NCBI GenBank assembly: GCA_964576715.1
Contig: CAZNWE010000080.1
Coordinates: 1 to 16,815 of the forward strand
DNA: 16,815 nucleotides
Direction: 5' to 3'
Origin: SLRI01 sp964576715
Lineage (GTDB): Bacteria > Pseudomonadota > Alphaproteobacteria > Geminicoccales > Geminicoccaceae
Part shown: one piece after another, positions 7,399 through 14,250 of the stretch
How the letters are laid out: each line of letters opens with the position of its first letter
How positions within the stretch are numbered: position 1 is the first letter of the stretch
Position numbers and translations under genes: made by a program
Notes under the pieces: model-generated
Databases searched by the model: none
Told to the model about the DNA's origin: nothing
What the model saw: the letters and a program-made list of their open reading frames with translations, nothing else

Positions 7399-8373
7399 CT
7401 AGCCCGGGTCGTAGACGCGCGTCGCCTCGGGATCGTCGGTCGCGAACGGCAGCGCCATGAGTTCGTCCCAGGCGGCATCGGGGATCGGGAAGCTCGCCCA
7501 CTCCAGCGTCTGCGTCACCCGTTCGGGCTTGCTCACCCCGCAGATGGTCGAGGTGATCCGCGGCTCGCGCAGCGAGAACTGCAGGGCCGCCGCACCGGGC
7601 GGGATGCCGTGCTTGGCGCAGATCGCCTCGATGGCGCGCACCGGAGCCAGCATCTCGTCTCTGGCCTCCTGGTAGACGTAGCGCGGGTGGGCAGCCGTCC
7701 CCTTGGCGAGCACGCCGCCGGCGTAGGGGGCGGCATTGAGAAAGGCGATGCCGCGCTCGTGGGCCAGTTCGAGCATCGGCTCGGCATGGCGGTTGGTCAG
7801 CATGTAGCGGTTGTGGTTGATCAGCGCGTCGAACGGCCAGTCCTCGAGGATCGGCATCATGATGTCGGTCCGGCCGGCGGCGAGCCCCACCGCATCGACC
7901 AGGCCCTCCTCCTTCATCTTGAAGAGCTCGTCGATCGCCCCGCCCTTTTTGGTGATCTCGCCTAGATCCGCCGCGTGCTCCGGGTCGTGCAAATGGAGCA
8001 GCTGGACATGGTCGACATGCAGCGCCGCCAGGCTCTCCTCGAGCGAGCGCCGCGCCCGGGCGGCGTCGAAGCGCAGCGTGTCCATGTCGCGGTCGAGCTT
8101 GGTCGAGATCACGAAGCCCTCCGGCAGCCCGCCCCGCTCCTGGATCACCTGGCCGACGCGTTCCTCGGAGCGGCCCATGCCGTAGTTGCGCGAACTGTCG
8201 AGAAAATTGACCGGCCCGTCGAAGATCGCCCGGATCGTGGCCCTGGCCCGCTCCTCGTCGACCGCATAACCGTAAGTGCCCGGCATGTCGCCGAGGCTCG
8301 AGGTGCCAAAGCAGATGTTGGTGACCTCGAGCCGGGTCTTGCCCAGGCGGACTTTGCCAATCCCGTCGCTCAT
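7399..8373 (-). CDS. Aldo/keto reductase family oxidoreductase (aldose 1-dehydrogenase-like)
   Basis: This 324-residue TIM-barrel oxidoreductase uses NAD(P)H. The catalytic tetrad is visible: Asp59 and Tyr64 in NFLDSSRNYG, Lys92 in ISTKLDRD, and His129 in LLHLHDPEH. The N-terminal GKTRLEVTNICFGTSSLGDM and the LHDPEH motif resemble D-threo-aldose 1-dehydrogenase, L-fucose dehydrogenase and pyridoxal 4-dehydrogenase. These oxidise free sugars or aldehydes rather than reduce them. In this cluster an aldose-to-aldonolactone step feeding sugar acids such as erythronate is plausible but unproven. The ATG at 8371-8373 has AGGGAG nine bases upstream. The frame stays open further upstream but has no better start. 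The gene converges on the PIN toxin gene, with 32 bases between their stops, and diverges from the PRC-barrel gene. Confidence 0.88.
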   Translation of the reverse strand: MSDGIGKVRLGKTRLEVTNICFGTSSLGDMPGTYGYAVDEERARATIRAIFDGPVNFLDSSRNYGMGRSEERVGQVIQERGGLPEGFVISTKLDRDMDTLRFDAARARRSLEESLAALHVDHVQLLHLHDPEHAADLGEITKKGGAIDELFKMKEEGLVDAVGLAAGRTDIMMPILEDWPFDALINHNRYMLTNRHAEPMLELAHERGIAFLNAAPYAGGVLAKGTAAHPRYVYQEARDEMLAPVRAIEAICAKHGIPPGAAALQFSLREPRITSTICGVSKPERVTQTLEWASFPIPDAAWDELMALPFATDDPEATRVYDPG

Positions 8374-8592
8374 GCCCTTGTCTCCCTGATTGGTCCGATG
8401 ACGCCAGACCGTCATAGCGGTCGGGTTGGGGCTCGGCCAGGGCGCGTGAGCCTCGGCACGGTCGGGAACTCCTGCCATGCCCGTTGGTTTTCCACCTGAT
8501 CGAGCACGTTCAGCGGCGGTGCTGCGGGGTCGCGACGATCCGTGCCGGCCCGACGCTTGGCGGAGCCCGACGCTTGGCAGAGAAGGAACCCG
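8374..8592. promoter_or_regulatory. Divergent intergenic region between aldo/keto reductase and PRC-barrel genes
   Basis: These 219 bases must hold the promoters of both divergent genes, but no clear sigma-70 boxes stand out. A short inverted repeat, GACCG-N6-CGGTC (8407-8422), lies about 35 bases upstream of the reductase start and could be an operator. A 17-bp tandem repeat occupies the end nearest the PRC-barrel gene. Confidence 0.35.
8549..8582 (+). repeat. 17-bp tandem duplication just before the PRC-barrel gene ribosome-binding site
   Basis: CCCGACGCTTGGCGGAG (8549-8565) is followed directly by CCCGACGCTTGGCAGAG (8566-8582), identical but for one base. The second copy abuts the AAGGA ribosome-binding sequence. 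The first copy ends in GGAG, so the ancestral unit may have carried ribosome-binding potential. Confidence 0.8.
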
Positions 8593-9066
8593 ATGATGCA
8601 GCAACGACCCCTCTCCCCCCGCGGCATCGCCTTGGCGCTGACCCTGGCCGTGGCCCTGCCGACCGCCGCCGCAGCCCAGGACGCCGCCGACGAGCCGCTG
8701 CCGGCGGTGGGAAGCCGGGCGGTTTCGGTATTCGCCCTGATGGAGTTGCCCGTGGTCACCGCCGACGGCGGCTCGCTCGGCGAGCCCTGGGATCTCATCG
8801 TGGATCCCCGGGACGGACTGGTGAAGTTCCTCGTCGTCGAGCGCACCGAGGACATTCTCGGCGTCATCCCCGGCGGCTGGTTCCGGGTCGCCGTGCCGTG
8901 GCATCGCCTCAGTCTCGAAGGCGGTGCCCGCGAATTCGTCGTCGACATGACGGTCGAGGAATTCGAGGCGATGCCGACCTTTGAGGGTGAGCGGACCGAA
9001 GCCGGCGGGATCGGTGCCGCACCCGTCGACGAGCGCCCCGACCAGGCCCCCCTGGTCACCGACTAG
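8593..9066 (+). CDS. Exported PRC-barrel domain protein
   Basis: This 157-residue protein has an N-terminal Sec signal peptide: basic start, hydrophobic GIALALTLAVALPTAA, and a likely cleavage after AAA before QD near residue 28. The mature part, about residues 45-125, matches a PRC-barrel domain, including the LGEPWDLIVDPRDGLVKFLVVE block and the AVPWHRLSLE strand. PRC-barrel proteins bind RNA or protein partners or respond to stress; exported ones in alphaproteobacteria have no settled function. I chose the ATG at 8593, with AAGGA five bases upstream. A GTG at 8542 would put 17 extra charged residues before the signal peptide. The stop TAG overlaps the stop of the convergent dehydrogenase gene within one CTAG. 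Confidence 0.82.
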   Translation: MMQQRPLSPRGIALALTLAVALPTAAAAQDAADEPLPAVGSRAVSVFALMELPVVTADGGSLGEPWDLIVDPRDGLVKFLVVERTEDILGVIPGGWFRVAVPWHRLSLEGGAREFVVDMTVEEFEAMPTFEGERTEAGGIGAAPVDERPDQAPLVTD

Positions 9067-10187
9067 GGGTCAACCGGTTCCCAACGGCGCGTCGCCGCGC
9101 TCAGCGCGATCGCCTCGCAGACCGCCTCGACCCGATGGCCCTCGGCGAAATCCGGCCAGGCCGGCTTGCCCTGATTGATCGCATCGAGGAGATGCGCCGC
9201 CTCGGTGACCTTGAGGTCGTTGAAGCCGAGGCCGTGCCCCCAGCCCGGCGTGAACCGGGCGAAGGGCGGGTGCGGCGGGCCGGTGAGGATGGTGCGAAAG
9301 CCGTTGTCGTCGGCGCGCGCGCTCGGCCGGAAGAGCTGGATCTCGTTGAACCGCTCCTGGGTGAAGCGCAGGCCGCCGCAGCGGCCGTAGAGTTCGAGAT
9401 CGATGCCGTTCTTGCGGCCCCAGGCGATCCGCGAGCAGCCGAGATGGCCAATGGCACCGTTGGCGAAACGAACCAGCACCTCGGCGACGTCGTCGTTCTC
9501 GACGGGCCGCAGGCGCCCTTCGGCGTCGCGGCGCTCGGGGATCGCCGTCGAGAGCACGGCCGAGACCTCGGTGATCGGGCCGACGACAAAGTGCGCCAGG
9601 TTGACGAGGTGGCTGCCCATGTCACCCAAGGCCCCGGTCCCGGCCTTCGCAAGCTCGCAGCGCCAGGAGAACGGGAACTCGGCCGGGCCCATGAAATCCT
9701 CGTCGAAGATCGCCCGGAAATAGGTGACCGCCCCGAGCTCACCCTCGGCCACCAGCTTCTTGGCGAACGCCATGGCCGGCGAGCGGATGTAGTTGTAGCC
9801 GACGAGCGTCGTGGTCCTGGCTGCATCGGCCGCCGCCACCAGTTCCGCCGCATCGGCGGCCGTTAGTGCTAAGGGCTTCTCGCACCAGACATGCTTGCCG
9901 GCGGCCAAGGCGGCGAGCGCCATCTCCTTGTGCAGGATGTTGGGCGTGGTGATCGAGACGAGCTCGATCGCAGGGTCGGTGACGAGCTCGCGCCAGTCGG
10001 TGGTCGCGCGGGCGAAGCCGAAACGGGCGCGCGCCGCTTCGGCCGCCTCGGCCGTCACGTCGGCCACCATCTCGAGCCGGGGCCGGAGCTCGGGCTCGAA
10101 GCTGTGGCCCACGCCGATCAGCGCCTGCGCGTGGCAGGCACCCATATACCCTGTGCCGATGACCCCACAGCCGATGGTTCGGGCCAT
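9063..10187 (-). CDS. Gfo/Idh/MocA family oxidoreductase (probable inositol or sugar dehydrogenase)
   Basis: This 374-residue NAD(P)-dependent dehydrogenase has an N-terminal Rossmann domain (GVIGTGYMGACHAQAL, residues 8-23) and the family motif CEKPLAL with catalytic Lys104. The usual Asp/His pair, Asp189 and His193, lies in GDMGSHLVNLAHF. The family includes inositol 2-dehydrogenases and the levoglucosan and other sugar dehydrogenases; YNYIRSPAMAFAKK is of the longer subgroup rather than canonical IolG of about 340 residues. It is the last gene of the importer operon, its ATG lying two bases past the ATPase stop, so it probably oxidises the imported polyol or an isomer. Substrate assignment is inference. 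Its stop overlaps that of the PRC-barrel gene. Confidence 0.87.
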   Translation of the reverse strand: MARTIGCGVIGTGYMGACHAQALIGVGHSFEPELRPRLEMVADVTAEAAEAARARFGFARATTDWRELVTDPAIELVSITTPNILHKEMALAALAAGKHVWCEKPLALTAADAAELVAAADAARTTTLVGYNYIRSPAMAFAKKLVAEGELGAVTYFRAIFDEDFMGPAEFPFSWRCELAKAGTGALGDMGSHLVNLAHFVVGPITEVSAVLSTAIPERRDAEGRLRPVENDDVAEVLVRFANGAIGHLGCSRIAWGRKNGIDLELYGRCGGLRFTQERFNEIQLFRPSARADDNGFRTILTGPPHPPFARFTPGWGHGLGFNDLKVTEAAHLLDAINQGKPAWPDFAEGHRVEAVCEAIALSAATRRWEPVDP

Positions 10188-10189
10188 GC

Positions 10190-11020
10190 TCAAACCGTGC
10201 CGCCGAGCTCGGCCGAGAGGTCCTGCAGCTCCTTGCCGCCGGCCATCAGGTTCTGCAGCTCCTCGAGGTTGACCTCGTCCTTGGTGTAGGTGCCGAGCGT
10301 CTGGCCGCGGTTGAGCACGGTGAAGCGGTCGCCGACGGCGTGCGCATGGCGGACATTGTGGGTGATGAAGATGACGCCGAGGCCCTTCTGCTTCACCTGA
10401 AAGATGTACTTCAAGACCATCGAGGTCTGCCGGACGCCGAGGGCCGAGGTCGGCTCGTCGAGGATCAGCACCTTGGCCCCGAAATAGACGGCCCGGGCGA
10501 TCGCCACGCATTGCCGCTCGCCGCCGGAGAGCGTGCCTACGGCTTGTTCCGGATCGCGGACGTCGATGCCGATGCGCTGCATCTCCTCGCGGGCCACCCG
10601 GTCGGCTTCGGCGAAGTCGAAGAAGCGCAACGGCCAGACCCCCTTGGTGGGCTCGCGGCCCATGAAGAAGTTGCGGGTGATCGACATCAAGGGGATCATC
10701 GCCAGGTCCTGGTAGACGGTGGCGATCCCGGCATCGAGCGCGTCGCGCGGGCTCTCGAAGGTGACCGGCTGGCCGTCCACCTTGAAGGTGCCCGTACTCG
10801 GCTTGTGCACGCCGGCGAGGGTTTTGATCAGGGTCGACTTGCCGGCCCCGTTGTCGCCGAGCAGGCAGTGCACCTCGCCGCGGTAGACGTCGAGGCTGAC
10901 CCCGGCCAAGGCGATCACCGAGCCGAAATGCTTGGTGATGTTGTCGACCTCGATCAGCGGTGTCGCGGTCGAGGCCAGGGCTCGAGGGCGGGCGGTTTCT
11001 CGAACGGCGGCAGTAGCCAT
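10190..11020 (-). CDS. Sugar ABC transporter ATP-binding protein, single-domain RbsA/FrcA type
   Basis: This 276-residue cytoplasmic ATPase powers the RbsC-type permease encoded just upstream. All nucleotide-binding motifs are intact: Walker A GDNGAGKST (residues 55-63), Q-loop Gln104 in VYQD, signature LSGGE (164-168), Walker B VLILDEP with Glu189, and switch His221 in ITHN. It has one nucleotide-binding domain, as in FrcA, where RbsA and XylG have two, so it must dimerise. I chose the ATG at 11018-11020, with GGGGAG seven bases upstream, over one seven codons earlier that would overlap the permease. It starts one base after the permease stop (TGA-G-ATG) and is followed after two bases by the dehydrogenase, so the genes are tightly coupled. 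Confidence 0.93.
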   Translation of the reverse strand: MATAAVRETARPRALASTATPLIEVDNITKHFGSVIALAGVSLDVYRGEVHCLLGDNGAGKSTLIKTLAGVHKPSTGTFKVDGQPVTFESPRDALDAGIATVYQDLAMIPLMSITRNFFMGREPTKGVWPLRFFDFAEADRVAREEMQRIGIDVRDPEQAVGTLSGGERQCVAIARAVYFGAKVLILDEPTSALGVRQTSMVLKYIFQVKQKGLGVIFITHNVRHAHAVGDRFTVLNRGQTLGTYTKDEVNLEELQNLMAGGKELQDLSAELGGTV

Positions 11021-11021
11021 C

Positions 11022-12119
11022 TCAACGCTCCCCGGTGGCACGCTTGCGCACGATATTGTTGAAGAAGACCGCCATGAGCAGCATCCCGCCGAGGAACACG
11101 AGATACCAGTCCTGGTCGATCTGCGTGTAGGTCAGGCCGATCAGCACCATGCCGAAGATGATCGCCCCGAAGAAGGCGCCGATCACCGAGCCGTAGCCGC
11201 CGGTCAGGAGACAGCCGCCGATCACCGCGGCGATGATCGCCTCGAATTCCTTCTGGAAGCCCCGCCTGGCATCGGTGGAGCCGGTGTCCATCACGGTCAG
11301 GATGGCGACCAGCGTGGCGCAGCAGGCGGTGGTGATGAAGAGTGCCGTTTTCACCCGGTTGACCGGCACGCCCGAGTTCCTCGCCGCATTGCCGTCGCCG
11401 CCGGCGGCGAAGATCCAGTTGCCGATGCGGGTGCGGGTCAGGACGATGGTGCCGACGGCGGCGAGGCCGAGAAACCAGATGATATCGACCGAGATGCCGG
11501 TGACCTTCGGCGTGCCGTTGGCGAAGGTGTCGATCATGCCGCGCTCGGCAAGCCAGGCGAAGAGGCCGGTAAACGCCTGGCCGGAGAACAGCGGGGTCAA
11601 GATGCTGCCCTCGACGGCCTCGCGAATGCCGCGCATCTGGGTCGACCCACCGGTCGCCCATTTGAGGCCGACGAGGGTCAGGCCGCGCAGGATGAAGAGG
11701 AAGGCCAAGGTGACGATGAAGGACGGCAGCCCGGTGCGCAGCACGATCTGGCCGTTCAGGGTACCGAAGGCCGCGGCCATGGCGAAGGTGACGAGGATCG
11801 CCAGAATTAGCGGCAGCTGCAGGACGGTGACGGCGGCACCGAAGATCAGCCCGGCGAAGGCGACCATCGAGCCGACCGAAAGGTCGAACTCGCCGCCGAC
11901 CATGAGGAGCGAGGCGCCGATCGCGAGAATACCGAGCTGGGCCGCGGGCGACATGAAGGTCAAGATCCCCGACAGCGTGAACATCTGGGCGGACGCGACG
12001 ATCCAGAAGAAGATCGAGACCAGGATTAGCCCGGCCAGCGCCCCAAGCTCCGGACGCCGCATCAAGCGCGTCAGCGTCGACGCCTGCTTCAGCCGCTCGT
12101 CGCCGGTCGCAACTGCCAT
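11022..12119 (-). CDS. Sugar ABC transporter permease, RbsC/FrcC type (inositol/pentose class)
   Basis: This 365-residue inner-membrane permease of the CUT2 class probably forms a homodimeric channel. It has about ten hydrophobic segments, the first being LGALAGLILVSIFFWIVASA (residues 25-44). The signature GGEFDLSVGSMVAFAGLIFG is present, as is the late segment EFEAIIAAVIGGCLLTGGYGSVIGAFFGAII typical of RbsC proteins. The ATG at 12117-12119 has AAGGGAGG about six bases upstream. The gene lies between the binding-protein gene, 89 bases upstream with a stem-loop in the gap, and the ATPase gene one base downstream. Closeness to the iol genes suggests an inositol importer, like the Caulobacter IbpA-IatA-IatP system. 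Confidence 0.92.
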   Translation of the reverse strand: MAVATGDERLKQASTLTRLMRRPELGALAGLILVSIFFWIVASAQMFTLSGILTFMSPAAQLGILAIGASLLMVGGEFDLSVGSMVAFAGLIFGAAVTVLQLPLILAILVTFAMAAAFGTLNGQIVLRTGLPSFIVTLAFLFILRGLTLVGLKWATGGSTQMRGIREAVEGSILTPLFSGQAFTGLFAWLAERGMIDTFANGTPKVTGISVDIIWFLGLAAVGTIVLTRTRIGNWIFAAGGDGNAARNSGVPVNRVKTALFITTACCATLVAILTVMDTGSTDARRGFQKEFEAIIAAVIGGCLLTGGYGSVIGAFFGAIIFGMVLIGLTYTQIDQDWYLVFLGGMLLMAVFFNNIVRKRATGER

Positions 12120-12158
12120 GGCCGCCTCCCTTGGCGCTTTTTTGGGCGTTCAGCGTAG

Positions 12159-12193
12159 CGGCGGGATCGACCTCAGAGCGGCCGATCCCGCCG
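12159..12193 (-). other. Intercistronic stem-loop between the RbsB-type binding-protein and permease genes
   Basis: A perfect 11-bp inverted repeat (12159-12169 and 12183-12193, arms CGGCGGGATCG and CGATCCCGCCG) encloses a 13-base loop. In the transcript it begins 15 bases after the binding-protein stop and lies before the permease. No U run follows on that strand; a run of six A comes later. It is more likely to stabilise the binding-protein message or attenuate than to terminate fully. The arrangement mirrors the stem-loop at 4145-4180. Confidence 0.75.
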
Positions 12194-12208
12194 GATCGTA
12201 CGGGCGGC

Positions 12209-13141
12209 TCAGCGAATACCCTGGGCACTGAGCTCGACCACCATCGGCGCCTGCTCGGCGGTCACCAGGTTCGGGCCGGACGGCACGTCGCCACCGGGCA
12301 TCAGCCCGTAGCGATCGTTGAGCGCCAAAAAGGCAACCGGCAGGTAGCCCTGCAGGAACTGCTGCTGGTCGATGGCGAAGGCGGCCTTGCCGTCGGCCAC
12401 CGCCTCGAGGAAGCTCGCCGAGAGGTCGAACGAGGCGATCATGATCTCACCAGTGCGGCCCAAGGCATCGATCGCCGCCACCGTCGGCTCGCCGGCGAGC
12501 GGGGCACCCAGGGTCATGATGGTGTCGATCTCGGGGTCGCTCTCGACCGAGGCCGTGACCTTCGCCCCGATCTCGGCCGGGTCGTTGGTCGTCGGCAGCA
12601 CGGTCACCGGCTGGCCGAAGCCGGCGGCGAAGCCTTCGCAGCGCAGATCGAGGGCGACGTTGCCGACCTCGTGGTTGACGCAGAGGCCCTTGGTCCCGCC
12701 CATCTCGGCGAGCCGGGCACCGGCGATCTCGCCGGCATCGTACTCGGACTGCCCGACATGCAGGAGAGCACCCAGCTCATGGGCGACGTCCGAGCCGGAG
12801 TTCATCGAGATCACCTTGATCCCCGCATCGACGGCGCGGCGGATCGAGGGCCCGAGCGCGTCGGCATCGGGGATCGAGACGATGAGCCCGAACGGCTCCT
12901 GGTTGACCGCGGCGTCGATCAGCTGAGCCATCGCCACCATGTCGAAGGTCTCGGGTGCCCGGTAATCGACATTGACGCCGTAGTCCGAAGCCGACTCCTC
13001 GACACCGTTCTTGACCACCGACCAGAACGGATCGGCGGCCTGGCCGTGGCTCACCACGATGATGTTGGTCTCGGCCATCGCCGTGCCGGCCATCAGGGCA
13101 CCGGCCAAGACGGCAGCGCTTGCGGTTTTCGTCATCGTCAT
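12209..13141 (-). CDS. Sugar ABC transporter substrate-binding protein, RbsB-like (probable inositol-binding protein)
   Basis: This 310-residue periplasmic protein delivers its ligand to the RbsC-type permease. A Sec signal peptide is visible (MTMTKTASAAVLAGALMAGTAMA, cut before ETN near residue 23). The mature part has the type-I periplasmic-binding fold: IIVVSHGQAADPFWSVVKNGVEE, LIVSIPDADALGPSIRRAVDAGIKVISMNSG, and the late motif FAIDQQQFLQGYLPV typical of the CUT2 class. The ATG at 13139-13141 has GGGAGG six to seven bases upstream; a second ATG two codons on is less well placed. It is the first gene of a four-gene operon, divergent from the RpiR-type regulator, with GGAA-N6-TTCC sites between them. 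Inositol as ligand is inferred from the iol genes alongside. Confidence 0.92.
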   Translation of the reverse strand: MTMTKTASAAVLAGALMAGTAMAETNIIVVSHGQAADPFWSVVKNGVEESASDYGVNVDYRAPETFDMVAMAQLIDAAVNQEPFGLIVSIPDADALGPSIRRAVDAGIKVISMNSGSDVAHELGALLHVGQSEYDAGEIAGARLAEMGGTKGLCVNHEVGNVALDLRCEGFAAGFGQPVTVLPTTNDPAEIGAKVTASVESDPEIDTIMTLGAPLAGEPTVAAIDALGRTGEIMIASFDLSASFLEAVADGKAAFAIDQQQFLQGYLPVAFLALNDRYGLMPGGDVPSGPNLVTAEQAPMVVELSAQGIR

Positions 13142-13203
13142 TCTACACCTCCCGGTTGTCTGCGCAGAGCGCCACCGCCCGTACTGGATCAGACGACCAA
13201 TTC

Positions 13204-13217
13204 GGAACGGCGTTTCC
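13204..13217. promoter_or_regulatory. GGAA-N6-TTCC operator site 1 (divergent promoter region)
   Basis: GGAACGGCGTTTCC is a perfect match to GGAA-N6-TTCC, the palindrome I recall as reported for the RpiR-like repressor IolR of Sinorhizobium meliloti. It lies 63 bases before the binding-protein start and 30 bp from the next site, between the importer operon and the regulator gene. Confidence 0.6.
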
Positions 13218-13233
13218 ATCTGCTTGCTAATAT

Positions 13234-13247
13234 GGAATGCACATTCT
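13234..13247. promoter_or_regulatory. GGAA-N6-TTCT operator site 2 (one mismatch) with an overlapping candidate promoter
   Basis: GGAATGCACATTCT differs by one base from GGAA-N6-TTCC and starts exactly 30 bp after site 1. On the minus strand TAGAAT (13244-13249) resembles a -10 box for the importer operon, though its -35 region is poor. If it is real, a bound repressor would cover the promoter. Confidence 0.5.
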
Positions 13248-13268
13248 ATCCAGTTGATCAAGAGGCTT

Positions 13269-13282
13269 GGAACAAGAATTCC
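13269..13282. promoter_or_regulatory. GGAA-N6-TTCC operator site 3 (divergent promoter region)
   Basis: GGAACAAGAATTCC is a perfect match and extends outward to TTGGAA-N6-TTCCAA (13267-13284), making it the most symmetrical site seen. It lies 35 bp after site 2 and 42 bases before the chosen start of the regulator, as expected for autoregulation. Confidence 0.6.
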
Positions 13283-13324
13283 AAACAACCGATCGATGGA
13301 ACGAATGTGCCGGGCGTGAAACAA

Positions 13325-14173
13325 ATGTCACCCGATCCGCTGGCGGCGCCGCCGGACAGCTTCGCCGACCTTGAGCAGTTGATCGCTGCCCGGCATCCCG
13401 GGTTGAGCTCGAGGCTCAAGGACATCGCCGTGTTCGCGCTGGCCAATCCCAACACCATCGCGCTCGAGACCGTGGCGACCGTGGCCGAACAGGCGGGCGT
13501 GCCACCCTCGGCGCTGGTCCGGTTCGCCCAGGCGCTGGGCTTCGACGGCTTCAGCGACATGCAGCGGCTGTTTCGCCTGCGCCTGGTCGAGCAGATGCCG
13601 TCCTATGCCGATCGCCTCGCACCGCGCGACGGGGCCGAGCCCGGCGCCGGCGACACGCTCGACCAGCTGGCCAACGCCGCCCACCGGGCGATCGACGACC
13701 TCGTCGCCGAGACCCCGCGCGAGGTCCTGGCGCAAGCCGCGACCCAACTCGCCCGGGCACGGCGGATCGACGTCGTCGCCCAGCGCCGCAGCCTGCCGGT
13801 CGGGACCTATCTGCTCTACGGCCTCTTGAACCTCGAACGCCCGGCCCGGCTGCTCGACAATCAGGGCGGCATGCTCGGCCCCTGCCTGCGTTCGCTCGAT
13901 CCGGCCGACGTCATGCTCGCCGTGAGTTTCAAGCCTTATGCCCCCGAAACGCTCGAGGCCGTGCGCGCCGCCGCCGAGCGCGGCCTCGAGGTCGTGGTCG
14001 TCACCGACCTGCCGGTCAGTCCCTTGACCGCCTTCGGCAAGCCCACGCTCTTCGTCCGCGACGCCGAGCTGCAGCAGGTCCGCTCGCTCGCCGCCGCCAT
14101 GTGCCTCGCCACCTGCCTCGTCATCGAGACCGGCCACGACCTCGTCGCCCGGCGCAGCCGCCAGCAGGAATAG
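13325..14173 (+). CDS. iolR: RpiR-family transcriptional regulator, IolR-like
   Basis: This 282-residue cytoplasmic regulator has an N-terminal helix-turn-helix of the RpiR type (about residues 12-90, with TVATVAEQAGVPPSALVRFAQALGFDGFSDMQ) and a C-terminal sugar-isomerase (SIS) domain (about 125-260) that should sense a phosphosugar. Placed directly before iolC and divergent from an importer operon, it is most likely the repressor of inositol genes. It is flanked on both sides by GGAA-N6-TTCC sites. The start is uncertain: ATG at 13325 gives a normal family length but lacks a clear ribosome-binding site. In-frame GTG codons at 13316 and 13307 are alternatives. The frame open further upstream runs antisense through the binding-protein gene and is not coding. 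Confidence 0.85.
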   Translation: MSPDPLAAPPDSFADLEQLIAARHPGLSSRLKDIAVFALANPNTIALETVATVAEQAGVPPSALVRFAQALGFDGFSDMQRLFRLRLVEQMPSYADRLAPRDGAEPGAGDTLDQLANAAHRAIDDLVAETPREVLAQAATQLARARRIDVVAQRRSLPVGTYLLYGLLNLERPARLLDNQGGMLGPCLRSLDPADVMLAVSFKPYAPETLEAVRAAAERGLEVVVVTDLPVSPLTAFGKPTLFVRDAELQQVRSLAAAMCLATCLVIETGHDLVARRSRQQE

Positions 14174-14180
14174 ACGTTCC
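14167..14180. promoter_or_regulatory. GGAA-N6-TTCC operator site 4 (over the regulator stop codon, before iolC)
   Basis: GGAATAGACGTTCC is a perfect GGAA-N6-TTCC palindrome whose spacer contains the regulator's TAG stop (14171-14173). It lies about 70 bases before iolC, implying that iolC has its own controlled promoter. Confidence 0.6.
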
Positions 14181-14196
14181 ATTCTTGCGCAAAGCT

Positions 14197-14210
14197 GGAA
14201 TGTATGTTTC
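14197..14210. promoter_or_regulatory. GGAA-N6-TTTC operator site 5 (one mismatch, before iolC)
   Basis: GGAATGTATGTTTC starts exactly 30 bp after site 4 and has one mismatch, repeating the perfect-plus-imperfect pairing of sites 1 and 2. The 8-bp palindrome TTGCGCAA (14185-14192) lies between sites 4 and 5. No convincing -35/-10 pair is visible. Confidence 0.5.
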
Positions 14211-14250
14211 GTTACCGGTGGCAGCGAGGCAAAAAGGGAGGCCGCAACGC

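Noticed and set aside
8374..8904. Upstream extension of the aldo/keto reductase frame to 501 codons.
   Set aside because: It would run antisense through the PRC-barrel signal peptide. The protein similarity begins at the ATG at 8371-8373, which has a ribosome-binding site.
13298..13311. A possible sixth regulator site beginning GGAA at 13298.
   Set aside because: The right half reads TGCC rather than TTCC, with no symmetry beyond that, although its 29-bp distance from site 3 is suggestive.
12131..13324. A long plus-strand open frame leading into the RpiR-type regulator.
   Set aside because: It runs opposite the well-supported periplasmic binding-protein gene, and the regulator's family length is reached from 13325. 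It is a GC-bias shadow.
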